From contig DATGGK010000112.1 of NCBI GenBank assembly GCA_035308565.1, positions 1-64,000 of the forward strand: a stretch of 64,000 bases of DNA, given 5' to 3'. Positions 33,896 through 41,629 of the stretch are shown here, in pieces. The DNA comes from JANXLS01 sp035308565 (GTDB lineage Bacteria; Planctomycetota; SZUA-567; H5-PLA8). Every line of letters starts with the position of its first letter. The first letter of the stretch is position 1. The notes under the pieces are model-generated. The model was not told where the DNA came from. It saw only the letters and a list, made by a program, of their open reading frames with translations, and did not search any database. The translations under genes were made by a program, and so were the position numbers.

Positions 33896-34687
33896 TTACC
33901 GCTCGCCCTCAATCCGCCCCAACAACCGCAGCAGCCCGTCCAGAATCGTCAGCGGATGCGGCGGGCAGCCGGGAATGTACAAATCCACCGGCACGACTTC
34001 TCCCGCTCCGCTTTTGCCGCACGTCCCGTTGTGGACTTGCTCGTGATTGATGTAAGGGCCGCCCGAAATGGCGCACGCGCCGACCGCGATCACGATCTTC
34101 GGATCGGGCACCGCCTCGTACGTTTTTCGCAAAGCCAGTTCCATGTTTTGCGTGACCGGCCCGGTGATCAATAATCCGTCGGCGTGCCGCGGCGATGCCA
34201 CAATCTGAATCCCGAAGCGCCCCAAATCCCACCCGACCGTGTTCAACACATTGACGTCCGCTTCGCACGCATTGCACCCGCCCGCGCTCACCTGCCGCAA
34301 TTTCAACGAGCGGCCAAAAAGCTTCATCAATTTCGCATTCAGCGCCCCCGCCAGTTTCACCATTTGATTATCTTGATCGATCGTCAAATCTTCGCGCCGG
34401 CTCACCGCAAGGCGATAATCGTTCGTGTACGCAATCGCCTGCTCCGGGCAAGCCTCCACACAATCCGTGCAGAACAGGCACTTGCCCAAATCGATCCGCG
34501 CTTTGTCTATAAAAGTAATCGCGCCAGTCGGGCATGATTCAACGCACGCGCGGCACCCGTCCGGGCATTTCTTCACATCGATCGCCGGCCGCCCCCGAAA
34601 GCGATCCGATAGCGCCGGCGGCGGCCCGTCTGGATACGTCATCGTGCGGTGCCCCTGCTGCAAGCGCGCCGCGATCACTTTTAACAT
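33896..34687 (-). CDS. Fused ferredoxin / NuoB-like small subunit of Ehr-type complex
   Basis: A fusion of two electron-carrying parts. The N-terminal ferredoxin has two 4Fe-4S sites (Cys41, 45, 48, 52 and Cys70, 73, 76, 80), like HyfH/HycF. The C-terminal part is the small hydrogenase/NuoB fold with its proximal-cluster cysteines intact: Cys138, Cys141 ('GGCNACEAD'), Cys205 ('VGACAISGG') and Cys241 ('PGCPPHP'). In group 4 hydrogenases these pass electrons between the carrier and the active site. It is the last gene of the seven-gene operon, and GGGAGAAG precedes the ATG. The complex catalyses something other than H2 turnover, judging by its large subunit. Confidence 0.9.
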   Translation of the reverse strand: MLKVIAARLQQGHRTMTYPDGPPPALSDRFRGRPAIDVKKCPDGCRACVESCPTGAITFIDKARIDLGKCLFCTDCVEACPEQAIAYTNDYRLAVSRREDLTIDQDNQMVKLAGALNAKLMKLFGRSLKLRQVSAGGCNACEADVNVLNTVGWDLGRFGIQIVASPRHADGLLITGPVTQNMELALRKTYEAVPDPKIVIAVGACAISGGPYINHEQVHNGTCGKSGAGEVVPVDLYIPGCPPHPLTILDGLLRLLGRIEGER

Positions 34688-34710
34688 ATTGCACTTCTCC
34701 CGTTAGTTAA

Positions 34711-34776
34711 GTAGGACGGGCTTCCAAGCCCGTCCAGCATATAGCGCGAGTCTGACGGGCTCGGAGGCCCGTCCTA
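34711..34776. repeat. Repeat family GACGGGCTTGGCAGCCCGTC, copy 2
   Basis: TAGGACGGGCTTCCAAGCCCGTCC and an inverted GACGGGCTCGGAGGCCCGTCC, as at 17027-17102. Its edge forms the TAG stop codon of the large subunit gene, at the point where the family's usual C-terminus ends. Confidence 0.75.
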
Positions 34777-36402
34777 CAAATCATTCCCGCAATACGACAA
34801 ATTAAAGCTCTTGTTGCACAGCGGAAAATCCGAAATCTCCTGGTTGCGCAGCGCGTATGCCAGCGCCGGCCAGTTATGAAACGACGGATCGACGACTTTG
34901 TAGCGCGCGAAACGCCCTTCCGCGTCCGTCAATGCGGCGTGGCACACTTCACCGCGCCAGCCTTCGTCGAGAGCCACGGCGATGCTGTTCGCCGCGAGCG
35001 CGCCGAGCGGAACTTTTTTCGCGCCGGCTGGAATCGCGCGAAGCTGCTCGCGGATGAACTGGATCGATTGGCGAATTTCCAGCCAGCGCACGTACGCGCG
35101 CGCCAGCACGTCGCCGCTGTCGTACGTCGACACGGGAATCTGCACGAAACGAAAAATCCCCGACGGCTGATCGTGCCGAATGTCCCGCGCCAGCCCCGAC
35201 GCGCGCGCTGCCGGGCCGACGATTCCCAGTTCAATCGCCGTCTGCCGCGGCAGCGGCCCGGTGTCTTCAAAACGCGCCATCACCGACGGCGTATCCCACA
35301 GCAGATTCACGGCGACCGTGACGTCCTTTTCCGCCGCATCCAATTGCCGCAAAAGTTGCGACACCCGCGCGTCGTCCACGTCAAATCCGACGCCTCCGGG
35401 TCGAACCATGCCGCGCCCAAATCGACTGCCGCACAGCAGCGCGGTCATGTTCAAAAAATCGCCGCGGATGCGCCCGCAATAACTGGCGGTCGGAAGATAA
35501 CCCACATCATTGGCCAGCGCGCCCAAGTCGCCGGCGTGATTGGCCAGCCGTTCAAGCTCCAGCGCAATCCCGCGCAGCGCCTGGGCGCGCGCACTCTTCT
35601 GGCAGTGCGCCAGCGCCTCCAGCACCTGGCAATATGCCGTCGTGTGCGCAATCGTCGTGTCGCCGGACAGCGTCTCCGCGTAGTGAATCGAGCGCGCGTT
35701 TGGCCCGCCGATCAGCGCCTGCTCCACGCCGCGATGCTGATAACCCAACGCAATCTCAAGATGAAACACCCGCTCGCCGTGGCACTGAAATCGAAAATGC
35801 CCCGGCTCGATCACCCCCGCATGCACCGGCCCCACCGCCACTTCATGCACCGCATCACCCTCGACGCGATAAAAATCGGTCACGCCCGGAAGCATCGGCG
35901 CGTTTCGATCCGCGCCCGCGCCATCCGCGCTCGCACTCGTACGAGCCGCGACCGCAAGGGAGCGGGCCGCTTGCGCCCACGGTCGATGATACCGCACCGG
36001 CTTCAACCACGGATGCCCCACCGGCCGCAGCCCAAACTGCTCCGCGATTTCGCGCTCGAACAAATGCACCTGCGGGCACTTCGGCGTCAGCGACTCAAAT
36101 TCCGCCCCCTCGATTCTTGTCCGCGCCACGCTCAGCGAATTGAATTCATCGTGCGCCAACACCGCATACAGCATCGTTGCATCTGTAGAACGGAGCTCCC
36201 GCTCCGTTCCGGCTTGGCTGGGTTCATACGCAACGCGAACGGAGCGGGAGCTCCGTTCTACTGCCGCCCCAAACAGCGCCGCCACGCGCTGCCCCTCTTC
36301 GACCGCGCCCAGAATCGCACCCCCAAACGCATCCACATCCAGCGTCGGAATCGCATCCAGCGCCAGCGCGCGTCCATTGGTCAGCTCCGCCATGCCGCTC
36401 AT
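34774..36402 (-). CDS. HycE/NuoCD-like large subunit lacking NiFe ligands (Ehr-type)
   Basis: Residues ~80-140 are the NuoC-like (30-kDa) part ('CPQVHLFEREIAEQFGLRPVGHPWLKP') and ~190-542 the NuoD/hydrogenase large-subunit fold ('HFRFQCHGERVFHLEIALGYQHRGVE', 'AHTTAYCQVLEAL'). A real hydrogenase has CGxC where this has Ser246-Gly-Asp-Thr249. The C-terminal DPCxxC is replaced by DFPLCNKSFNLSYCG. So the NiFe site cannot form, as known for Ehr complexes. Two repeats are read in frame: residues ~48-73 (ERSSRSV...TERELRS) and 146-154 (ARSLAVAAR). The ATG overlaps the previous stop (ATGA). Confidence 0.88.
   Translation of the reverse strand: MSGMAELTNGRALALDAIPTLDVDAFGGAILGAVEEGQRVAALFGAAVERSSRSVRVAYEPSQAGTERELRSTDATMLYAVLAHDEFNSLSVARTRIEGAEFESLTPKCPQVHLFEREIAEQFGLRPVGHPWLKPVRYHRPWAQAARSLAVAARTSASADGAGADRNAPMLPGVTDFYRVEGDAVHEVAVGPVHAGVIEPGHFRFQCHGERVFHLEIALGYQHRGVEQALIGGPNARSIHYAETLSGDTTIAHTTAYCQVLEALAHCQKSARAQALRGIALELERLANHAGDLGALANDVGYLPTASYCGRIRGDFLNMTALLCGSRFGRGMVRPGGVGFDVDDARVSQLLRQLDAAEKDVTVAVNLLWDTPSVMARFEDTGPLPRQTAIELGIVGPAARASGLARDIRHDQPSGIFRFVQIPVSTYDSGDVLARAYVRWLEIRQSIQFIREQLRAIPAGAKKVPLGALAANSIAVALDEGWRGEVCHAALTDAEGRFARYKVVDPSFHNWPALAYALRNQEISDFPLCNKSFNLSYCGNDL
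35943..35967 (-). repeat. In-frame coding repeat (ARSLAVAAR family), copy 2
   Basis: The same 25 bases as 10159-10183, inside the large-subunit gene between its NuoC-like and NuoD-like parts, read as residues 146-154. Confidence 0.9.
36185..36261. repeat. In-frame ACGGAGCTCC palindrome, copy 1
   Basis: GTAGAACGGAGCTCCCGCTCCGTT and its exact inverse at 36238-36261 enclose a 29-base loop. The whole element is translated without a stop (ERSSRSV...TERELRST) in the NuoC-like part of the large subunit. Relatives are at 55811-55857 and 60561-60586. Confidence 0.85.
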
Positions 36403-37880
36403 GGTTTTCCCTCCAAAAAGCGCACGGCATCGTGCAGCAGCGCATTCAGCGGCGCGGGAATGTACAGCCCCAGCATCAGCACCAGCAGCATGAACACCAC
36501 AATCGGCGCGCCCGTCAAGAACCCATCGCGATACGCGGAACGCGTCTCCGGCGCGCCCGTCTCCTCCGGCGGCCGCCCCTGTGCCGCGTGCAGCACCGTC
36601 GCGCCCATGCCGATGAACACGATCAACAGCAGCAGCAAAAACGCGCCGCCAATCACGAACCGCCCCGCATTGAACGCGCCGTTGAGAATCGAAAACTCGC
36701 TGATAAACGGCCCGAACGGCGGCGATCCCGTGATCGCCAAAAATCCCGCCAGAAACAGCGCACCCGACAACGGTACGCGCCGCATCGCGCCCGAAACCTG
36801 GTCCGTGCTCTTACTCGCAAATGCGCGATGAATGTTCCCCACCGACAAAAACAGAACGCCTTTGGTCATGCCGTTGGTCAAGACATGAAACAGCGTGCCG
36901 AACAACGCCGTCGCCCCGCCAATGCCCAGTCCCAGCACCAGAATGCCCATGTGTTCGACGCTCGAATACGCCAGCATGCGTTTGATGTCGCGCTGCCCCA
37001 CCATGAATAGCCCCGCCGTGGCCATCGAGAGCAGGCCCATCAGCAACAGCAGCCGCGACGTGTACGCATTCTCGCCCGCGGCGGAACAAATATGGTACAC
37101 ACGCAGCACCGCCAGAAATGCGCAATTGGTCACGCCGCCGGCAAGCATCGCGCCCACTACGCCGGGGGCCTCACCATAAGCGTCGGGCTTCCAAGTGTGC
37201 ATCGGCGCCAGACCCATTTTCGTGCCATAGCCCACCAGCAGCAGCACAAACGCCGCGTGCAGCCAGGGCTTCGACAACTGCGGCGCCTGTCGCAGCAGCT
37301 CTTCGTACGACAGCGTCGATTCAAGCCCCACGTGCAGCGACGAGTACGCGAGAAAAAAAGTGCCCAGCAGCGCCATCGCAATCCCGACCGAACCGACGAG
37401 CAGATATTTCCACGTCGCTTCGATGCTCCTCTGCGTGTGGTTGTAAAAAATCAACGGTGCGGTCACCAGCGTCGAGAATTCAATCGCCACCCACATCACA
37501 CCCAGTTGCCGTGACGAAATCACCAGGCTCATCACGCTTAAAAATGTCAGCATGCACACGCAAAAAACGCGGTTCGAGCGCTCCTGCCGATATTGCAAAT
37601 ACCCAACCGTATAAAACGAGCATAGCAAAAACAAAACGCTGATCTGCAGCAACACAATCCGCCCCGGCGGATCCAGCGCCAGCCAAGCGTCGCTTTCGGG
37701 CGGACGAGCCCCGACCGCTTCACGAGCCGCGACCGCAAGGGAGCGGGCCAGCACGCACGCACTCAGCGCCGCATGCCCCACCCCCGCCACCGGCAGCAGC
37801 CACGGCCGCAGCCGATTCGACGGAAGCGCCGCCGCAATCGCCGCCACTGCCAATGGAAATAAAACCAAACCCCAGACCAT
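36399..37880 (-). CDS. HyfF/NuoN-like antiporter-type membrane subunit
   Basis: A proton-conducting membrane subunit of the Mrp/NuoLMN type, with about 13-14 helices over 493 residues. It shows 'FYTVGYLQYRQE', 'WVAIEFSTLVTAPLIFYNH', 'GYGTKMGLAPMHTWKPDAYGEAP' (conserved Lys and amphipathic loop), 'KRMLAYSSVEHMGI', 'NGMTKGVLFLSVG' and 'GSPPFGPFISEF'. The ATG at 37880 follows AAGGA; another ATG lies two codons earlier. A third copy of the ARSLAVAAR repeat is translated in a loop after the first helices, near residues 44-52. It overlaps the large-subunit start by four bases. Confidence 0.9.
   Translation of the reverse strand: MVWGLVLFPLAVAAIAAALPSNRLRPWLLPVAGVGHAALSACVLARSLAVAAREAVGARPPESDAWLALDPPGRIVLLQISVLFLLCSFYTVGYLQYRQERSNRVFCVCMLTFLSVMSLVISSRQLGVMWVAIEFSTLVTAPLIFYNHTQRSIEATWKYLLVGSVGIAMALLGTFFLAYSSLHVGLESTLSYEELLRQAPQLSKPWLHAAFVLLLVGYGTKMGLAPMHTWKPDAYGEAPGVVGAMLAGGVTNCAFLAVLRVYHICSAAGENAYTSRLLLLMGLLSMATAGLFMVGQRDIKRMLAYSSVEHMGILVLGLGIGGATALFGTLFHVLTNGMTKGVLFLSVGNIHRAFASKSTDQVSGAMRRVPLSGALFLAGFLAITGSPPFGPFISEFSILNGAFNAGRFVIGGAFLLLLLIVFIGMGATVLHAAQGRPPEETGAPETRSAYRDGFLTGAPIVVFMLLVLMLGLYIPAPLNALLHDAVRFLEGKP
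37724..37748 (-). repeat. In-frame coding repeat (ARSLAVAAR family), copy 3
   Basis: Same 25 bases as at 10159 and 35943, in the loop between the first helices of the HyfF-like subunit, same reading frame. Confidence 0.9.
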
Positions 37881-37888
37881 AGTCATTC

Positions 37889-37971
37889 CTTAAATTCAAA
37901 ATTCAAGATTCAAAATTGAGCGCGTCAGCGCTTCAGAATTTTGAATTTTAAATTTTAAATTTTGAATTTAG
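37889..37971. repeat. Word-repeat palindrome (TTCAAAATTCAAGATTC family)
   Basis: Left arm of TTCAAAAT/TTCAAGAT words (about 37891-37917) and right arm of ATTTTGAATTTTAAA words (about 37938-37969) form an inverted repeat with a short GCGCTT-AAGCGC-like loop. It is placed between the hyfE-like and hyfF-like genes, inside the operon. Confidence 0.75.
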
Positions 37972-37974
37972 TCC

Positions 37975-38616
37975 TCATTCCTTCAACGACACCAACCGCC
38001 GCGTGTCCAGCGACGCGAACGCCCGATTGATGTGATTCACGATAATGCAGATCACAAAGATGCCGACAACCAGATCGAGCAGCACGCCCATTTCGACAAC
38101 CAGCGGCATCGCTTCCAGCAGCAGCATGCCGAAGATGAAAATGCCATTCTCAAGCACCAGATAGCCCAGCACCTGATTGAGCGCTTTGAAGCGCGTCGTC
38201 AGCAGAATGAATCCCGCCAGCACCGTCGCCACCGATGCGGGCACCAGCAGCGCGCCGGCGTGCTGCGGGGCCAGCGGAAGTTGCCCCGCCAGCAAAATCG
38301 CGAAGACCGTCGCCATCGCGCCCAGTAAAATCGACGGCAGCAACCCGATCAGCGGCTCGACTTCGCGTTTGATCTGCGCGTCGCGCAGCGCGCGCATCAT
38401 GATCGCCGGAATCACCAAGCCCTTGATTGCCACGGTCACTACCGCGATGAAAATTTGCGCGAGATGCAAATGTTCGTGTGCCAGCAACGGCAGCACGCCA
38501 AGCAGCGCGCCCTGCCCGGCCACAATGCGGATCGCCGCTTGGATCCGGCTGGTCCCCAGCGCGAACAAGTTCATCACCAGCACGATCACCAGAATGGCAT
38601 TCAGCGCGCTTGTCAT
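37975..38616 (-). CDS. HyfE-like (NuoK-related) membrane subunit
   Basis: A 213-residue membrane protein with about seven helices, of the HyfE/NuoK-related type that accompanies group 4 hydrogenases. It has 'ALNAILVIVLVMNLFALGTSRI', 'RFKALNQVLGYLVLENGIFIFGMLL' (conserved Glu in a helix) and 'VEMGVLLDLVVGIFVICIIVNHI'. The ATG at 38616 is chosen because it overlaps the hyfC-like stop (ATGA), giving translational coupling. The longer frame upstream is the shadow of the neighbour. The role is proton or ion movement in the membrane arm. Confidence 0.9.
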   Translation of the reverse strand: MTSALNAILVIVLVMNLFALGTSRIQAAIRIVAGQGALLGVLPLLAHEHLHLAQIFIAVVTVAIKGLVIPAIMMRALRDAQIKREVEPLIGLLPSILLGAMATVFAILLAGQLPLAPQHAGALLVPASVATVLAGFILLTTRFKALNQVLGYLVLENGIFIFGMLLLEAMPLVVEMGVLLDLVVGIFVICIIVNHINRAFASLDTRRLVSLKE

Positions 38617-39521
38617 CGAATCACCAGTAGAAATCCAAACCCGCACGACAGCAGCGCGGCGACGAGCAAATACGGCACGTGCCGCATCTGTAAGCGTGCC
38701 ATCACCGACTCCACAATTCCAATCGCGCCCGCCAGTCCCAACATCTCCACCACAAACAGCAGCCAGTCGATCCACGCCACTCCGCTGTGATACGGCACGA
38801 TCACATGCAGCAGCACCGTGCCGAGGATGAACAGCTTGAGCGCCGCCGAATATAAAATCGTGCCCAACAGCGGCCCGCTGTGGTCCAGCACCATCACTTC
38901 GTGGATCATGGTCAGTTCCAAATGCGTGTTCGGATCGTCCACCGGGATGCGGCAACTCTCCGCCAGCAGCACCACGAACAATCCGATCGCCACCAGCACC
39001 AGCGGCGCGGCGAGCGCCGGCGAAAAGCCGCCTTCGGGCCCGTGCAGCATTCCCGTCAAGCTCAGCGTCCCCGACAATTTCGCCAGCACCAAAAACGCGA
39101 AGAACAGCGCCGGTTCCGAAAGGCAGGCAAACGTCACCTCGCGCGCCGCGCCCATGCCTTCAAATGGCGAACATGTGTCCAGCGCGGCGCTGGTGGTGAA
39201 AAAGCGCGCGAGTCCGAAGAGATACGCGAAGAAAATCAAATCGCCCGTAAACGCAATCGGCGCCGCAAACGGCCCGGCCGGAACCAGCAGTCCGGCCATG
39301 AATACCGCGGCCAATGTGATCAGCGGCCCGACGCGAAAAACCCACGTCGTAGTTCGGCTGAAGACCATCCGTTTGCGCAAAAGTTTGAGCAGGTCGTAGT
39401 AGTTTTGCAGCCACGGCGGCCCCACGCGCCCCGCGAACCACGCCTTGGTCTTGTTGATCACGCCCAACAACAGCGGCGGCATCAACACGAGCAAGACAAT
39501 GTAAATCGTTCGTTCGATCAT
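38613..39521 (-). CDS. HyfC/NuoH-like membrane subunit
   Basis: The subunit that links membrane arm and soluble arm in complex I and group 4 hydrogenases, with about eight helices over 302 residues. 'GRVGPPWLQNYYDLLKLLRKRMV' is the diagnostic NuoH/HyfC segment, with 'LDTCSPFEGMGAAREVTF', 'LAESCRIPVDDPNTHLELTMIHEVMVLDHSG' containing the conserved acidic residues. The ATG at 39521 is at the start of the first helix. Its stop overlaps the next start. Product of electron transfer: ion translocation, inferred from the family. Confidence 0.92.
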   Translation of the reverse strand: MIERTIYIVLLVLMPPLLLGVINKTKAWFAGRVGPPWLQNYYDLLKLLRKRMVFSRTTTWVFRVGPLITLAAVFMAGLLVPAGPFAAPIAFTGDLIFFAYLFGLARFFTTSAALDTCSPFEGMGAAREVTFACLSEPALFFAFLVLAKLSGTLSLTGMLHGPEGGFSPALAAPLVLVAIGLFVVLLAESCRIPVDDPNTHLELTMIHEVMVLDHSGPLLGTILYSAALKLFILGTVLLHVIVPYHSGVAWIDWLLFVVEMLGLAGAIGIVESVMARLQMRHVPYLLVAALLSCGFGFLLVIR

Positions 39522-39558
39522 GTGTAGTTTTCGATCTTGAATCCTTGAATCATCACTC

Positions 39559-41529
39559 TTAAATCGCCAACAGCACAATCAAAATCAACACCACGTACAA
39601 CACATAAAGTTGAGTCTGCCCCTGCTGAAAAAATCGCAGCACCTGCGCGCGCCGCGCAGCCCAATGGAATGAGGGCAGCAGCAATCGCTCCAAAACGAGA
39701 TCGGGAATCACGCGCTTGAAATACGTCTGAGCAGGGAATTCGCCTTCCACCGCCGGCCGGTGGTCTTTGGGCCACAACAAAAAGCTGAACAAATCCGTGA
39801 GCATCTGCCCAAACGACGTGCCGGTGTATTGCATCCGATGCGTCGGTTGCGCGTAACCACAGTCCCATGTGCCCGCGCACCTCGCGGTTTTCAGCCGCCG
39901 CGTCAGCAGTAATATCCCAGTCGCCAGCGCCGCAAGGCCCAGCAGCCCAAGCCCGACCATCGAAAGCGCGTTCAGCGGAACCAGCGCCGCAATCGACGCG
40001 GCGTTGGATTCCGGAATGGAGCCCCACGCGCGGCACGCTCTTTCGAAAAGCGGAATCCCGAGCGTCGGAAAGATGCCCAGCGCGGCGCAACCGCCCGCCA
40101 GCAACGCCATCGGAAGCAACATGCTCTTGCGCGGATCGTGCGCGTGCGAAACGGCCTCGCTGCGCGGCGCGCCAAGAAAGACCATGCCGAAAAGTTTCAC
40201 GAAGCACGCCACCGCCAGCGCACCGATGGCCGCCAGCGCCACCGCCGCGACCGCAGCGGCCGGCACGCCCGCTTCACCGTTGAAACCGAGAGTGCGAAAC
40301 AAGCCGACGTACAAAATAAACTCGCCCGCAAAACCATTCAGCGGCGGCAGCGCGCAAATCGCAATCGCGCCCACCGCAAAAAGTATGCACGCTTTCGGCA
40401 TCAGCCGGCCCAGTCCGCCCAGCCGGTCGATGTCGCGCGTGTTCGTCGCGTGCAAAATCGCGCCGGCATTGAAAAACAAAAGCGATTTGAACAGCCCGTG
40501 GTTCCACACGTGAAACAGCGCCGCGCCCAATCCCAGCAGCACCCATTCCACGCGTCCCATCGAGCGCCCCAGCAGCGCCAGGCCCACTCCCATTCCGATG
40601 ATGCCCACGTTTTCAACGCTGCTGTACGCCAGCAGGCGTTTGAAATCGTGCTGGCTCAACGCGAAGACAATCCCGGCCAGTCCGGTCAGCGCGCCCAGGG
40701 CCAGCAGCGTCTCGCCCCACCACGGCGGCGGCGCGGGAAGCAGCGCGCTCATGCGCACGATGCCGTAAATGCCCATCTTTAACATCACGCTCGAAAGCAC
40801 CGCCGACACATGGCTCGGCGCATTCGCGTGTGCGCCCGGCAGCCAGAAATGAAACGGGAAAAATCCTGCCTTGAAGGAGAATCCGATCAACGCCAGCACA
40901 AAAATCGCGCTCGCCAGCGCCGCAGGCATTGCCTCTGCCGCATTCAACGCAAACGAACCCGTGGCACGATTCCACAACGCAAACATCGCAAACAAACACA
41001 GCGTGCCGCAGTGCGTGGCGACCAGATAGACCCAACTGACGCGCCGAACTTCGAGGTTATCCTCTTCGGTGGCGAGCGCGAAATACGCCGCCAGCGCCAT
41101 CGCTTCCCACGCGCCCAGAAATAAAACTCCGTCGCGCGCGATCACGACCAGCGCCATCGATCCGGCCAGCAGCCCATAAAAAAGCCCCAGCCAGCGCCCG
41201 TTCTCCGGATGCTCAGTTTGCTTCCAATAGCCCAGCCCGTAAATCGAACCCAGCGCCGGCACCACAAACACCAGACCTAAAAACACTGCGCTAATGGGAT
41301 CGACCGCGATGGAGAATTCGCCCCACGGCAAAAACCACGGCACACGCAGCGCGGGCGGCGTCGCTTCGGACACACTTGCACCGACGCCCCACAGCCCCGC
41401 CGCGCTGCCCAACGCCATGAGCAAACTTGCGACGCGCTGCCCGCCAAGCGACCGCGCCGACATCAGGCACGCCGGCAGACCGCTCACGCTCAAAAGCACG
41501 ATGGCCGTCAAGATCAACGCGACGCTCAA
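39559..41529 (-). CDS. HyfB/NuoL-like antiporter-type subunit, second copy
   Basis: A 656-residue NuoL/HyfB-type proton channel with about 16 helices. It shows 'LGSIYGLGYWKQTEHPENGR', 'WEAMALAAYFALATEEDN', 'FKAGFFPFHFWLPGAHANAPSHVSAVLSSVMLKMGIYG', 'KRLLAYSSVENVGIIG' and 'WNHGLFKSLLFFNAGAI'. A TTG at 41529 after GAGAGG is the likely start because it aligns with the start of the sister subunit. The frame upstream is a word repeat. A second, related subunit lies just upstream, so this operon carries two HyfB-like proteins as well as HyfF. Confidence 0.9.
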   Translation of the reverse strand: MSVALILTAIVLLSVSGLPACLMSARSLGGQRVASLLMALGSAAGLWGVGASVSEATPPALRVPWFLPWGEFSIAVDPISAVFLGLVFVVPALGSIYGLGYWKQTEHPENGRWLGLFYGLLAGSMALVVIARDGVLFLGAWEAMALAAYFALATEEDNLEVRRVSWVYLVATHCGTLCLFAMFALWNRATGSFALNAAEAMPAALASAIFVLALIGFSFKAGFFPFHFWLPGAHANAPSHVSAVLSSVMLKMGIYGIVRMSALLPAPPPWWGETLLALGALTGLAGIVFALSQHDFKRLLAYSSVENVGIIGMGVGLALLGRSMGRVEWVLLGLGAALFHVWNHGLFKSLLFFNAGAILHATNTRDIDRLGGLGRLMPKACILFAVGAIAICALPPLNGFAGEFILYVGLFRTLGFNGEAGVPAAAVAAVALAAIGALAVACFVKLFGMVFLGAPRSEAVSHAHDPRKSMLLPMALLAGGCAALGIFPTLGIPLFERACRAWGSIPESNAASIAALVPLNALSMVGLGLLGLAALATGILLLTRRLKTARCAGTWDCGYAQPTHRMQYTGTSFGQMLTDLFSFLLWPKDHRPAVEGEFPAQTYFKRVIPDLVLERLLLPSFHWAARRAQVLRFFQQGQTQLYVLYVVLILIVLLAI

Positions 41530-41554
41530 CCCAATCCCCTCTCTTGCGTACCTA

Positions 41555-41628
41555 TTCAAGATTCAAGATTCAGAATCCTCCGCCACCGCATTTAATCTTG
41601 AATTTTGAACCTTGAATCTTGAATTTCC
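41555..41628. repeat. Word-repeat palindrome (TTCAAGATTCAAGATTC family)
   Basis: ATTCAAGATTCAAGATTCAG arm against AATCTTGAATTTTGAACCTTG arm with a ~20-base loop. It lies between the two HyfB-like genes and would form a strong hairpin in the operon transcript. Confidence 0.75.
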
Positions 41629-41629
41629 T

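Noticed and set aside
34876..36831. 651-codon open frame opposite the large hydrogenase-like subunit
   Set aside because: Arg-rich shadow frame; the minus strand has a complete conserved protein.
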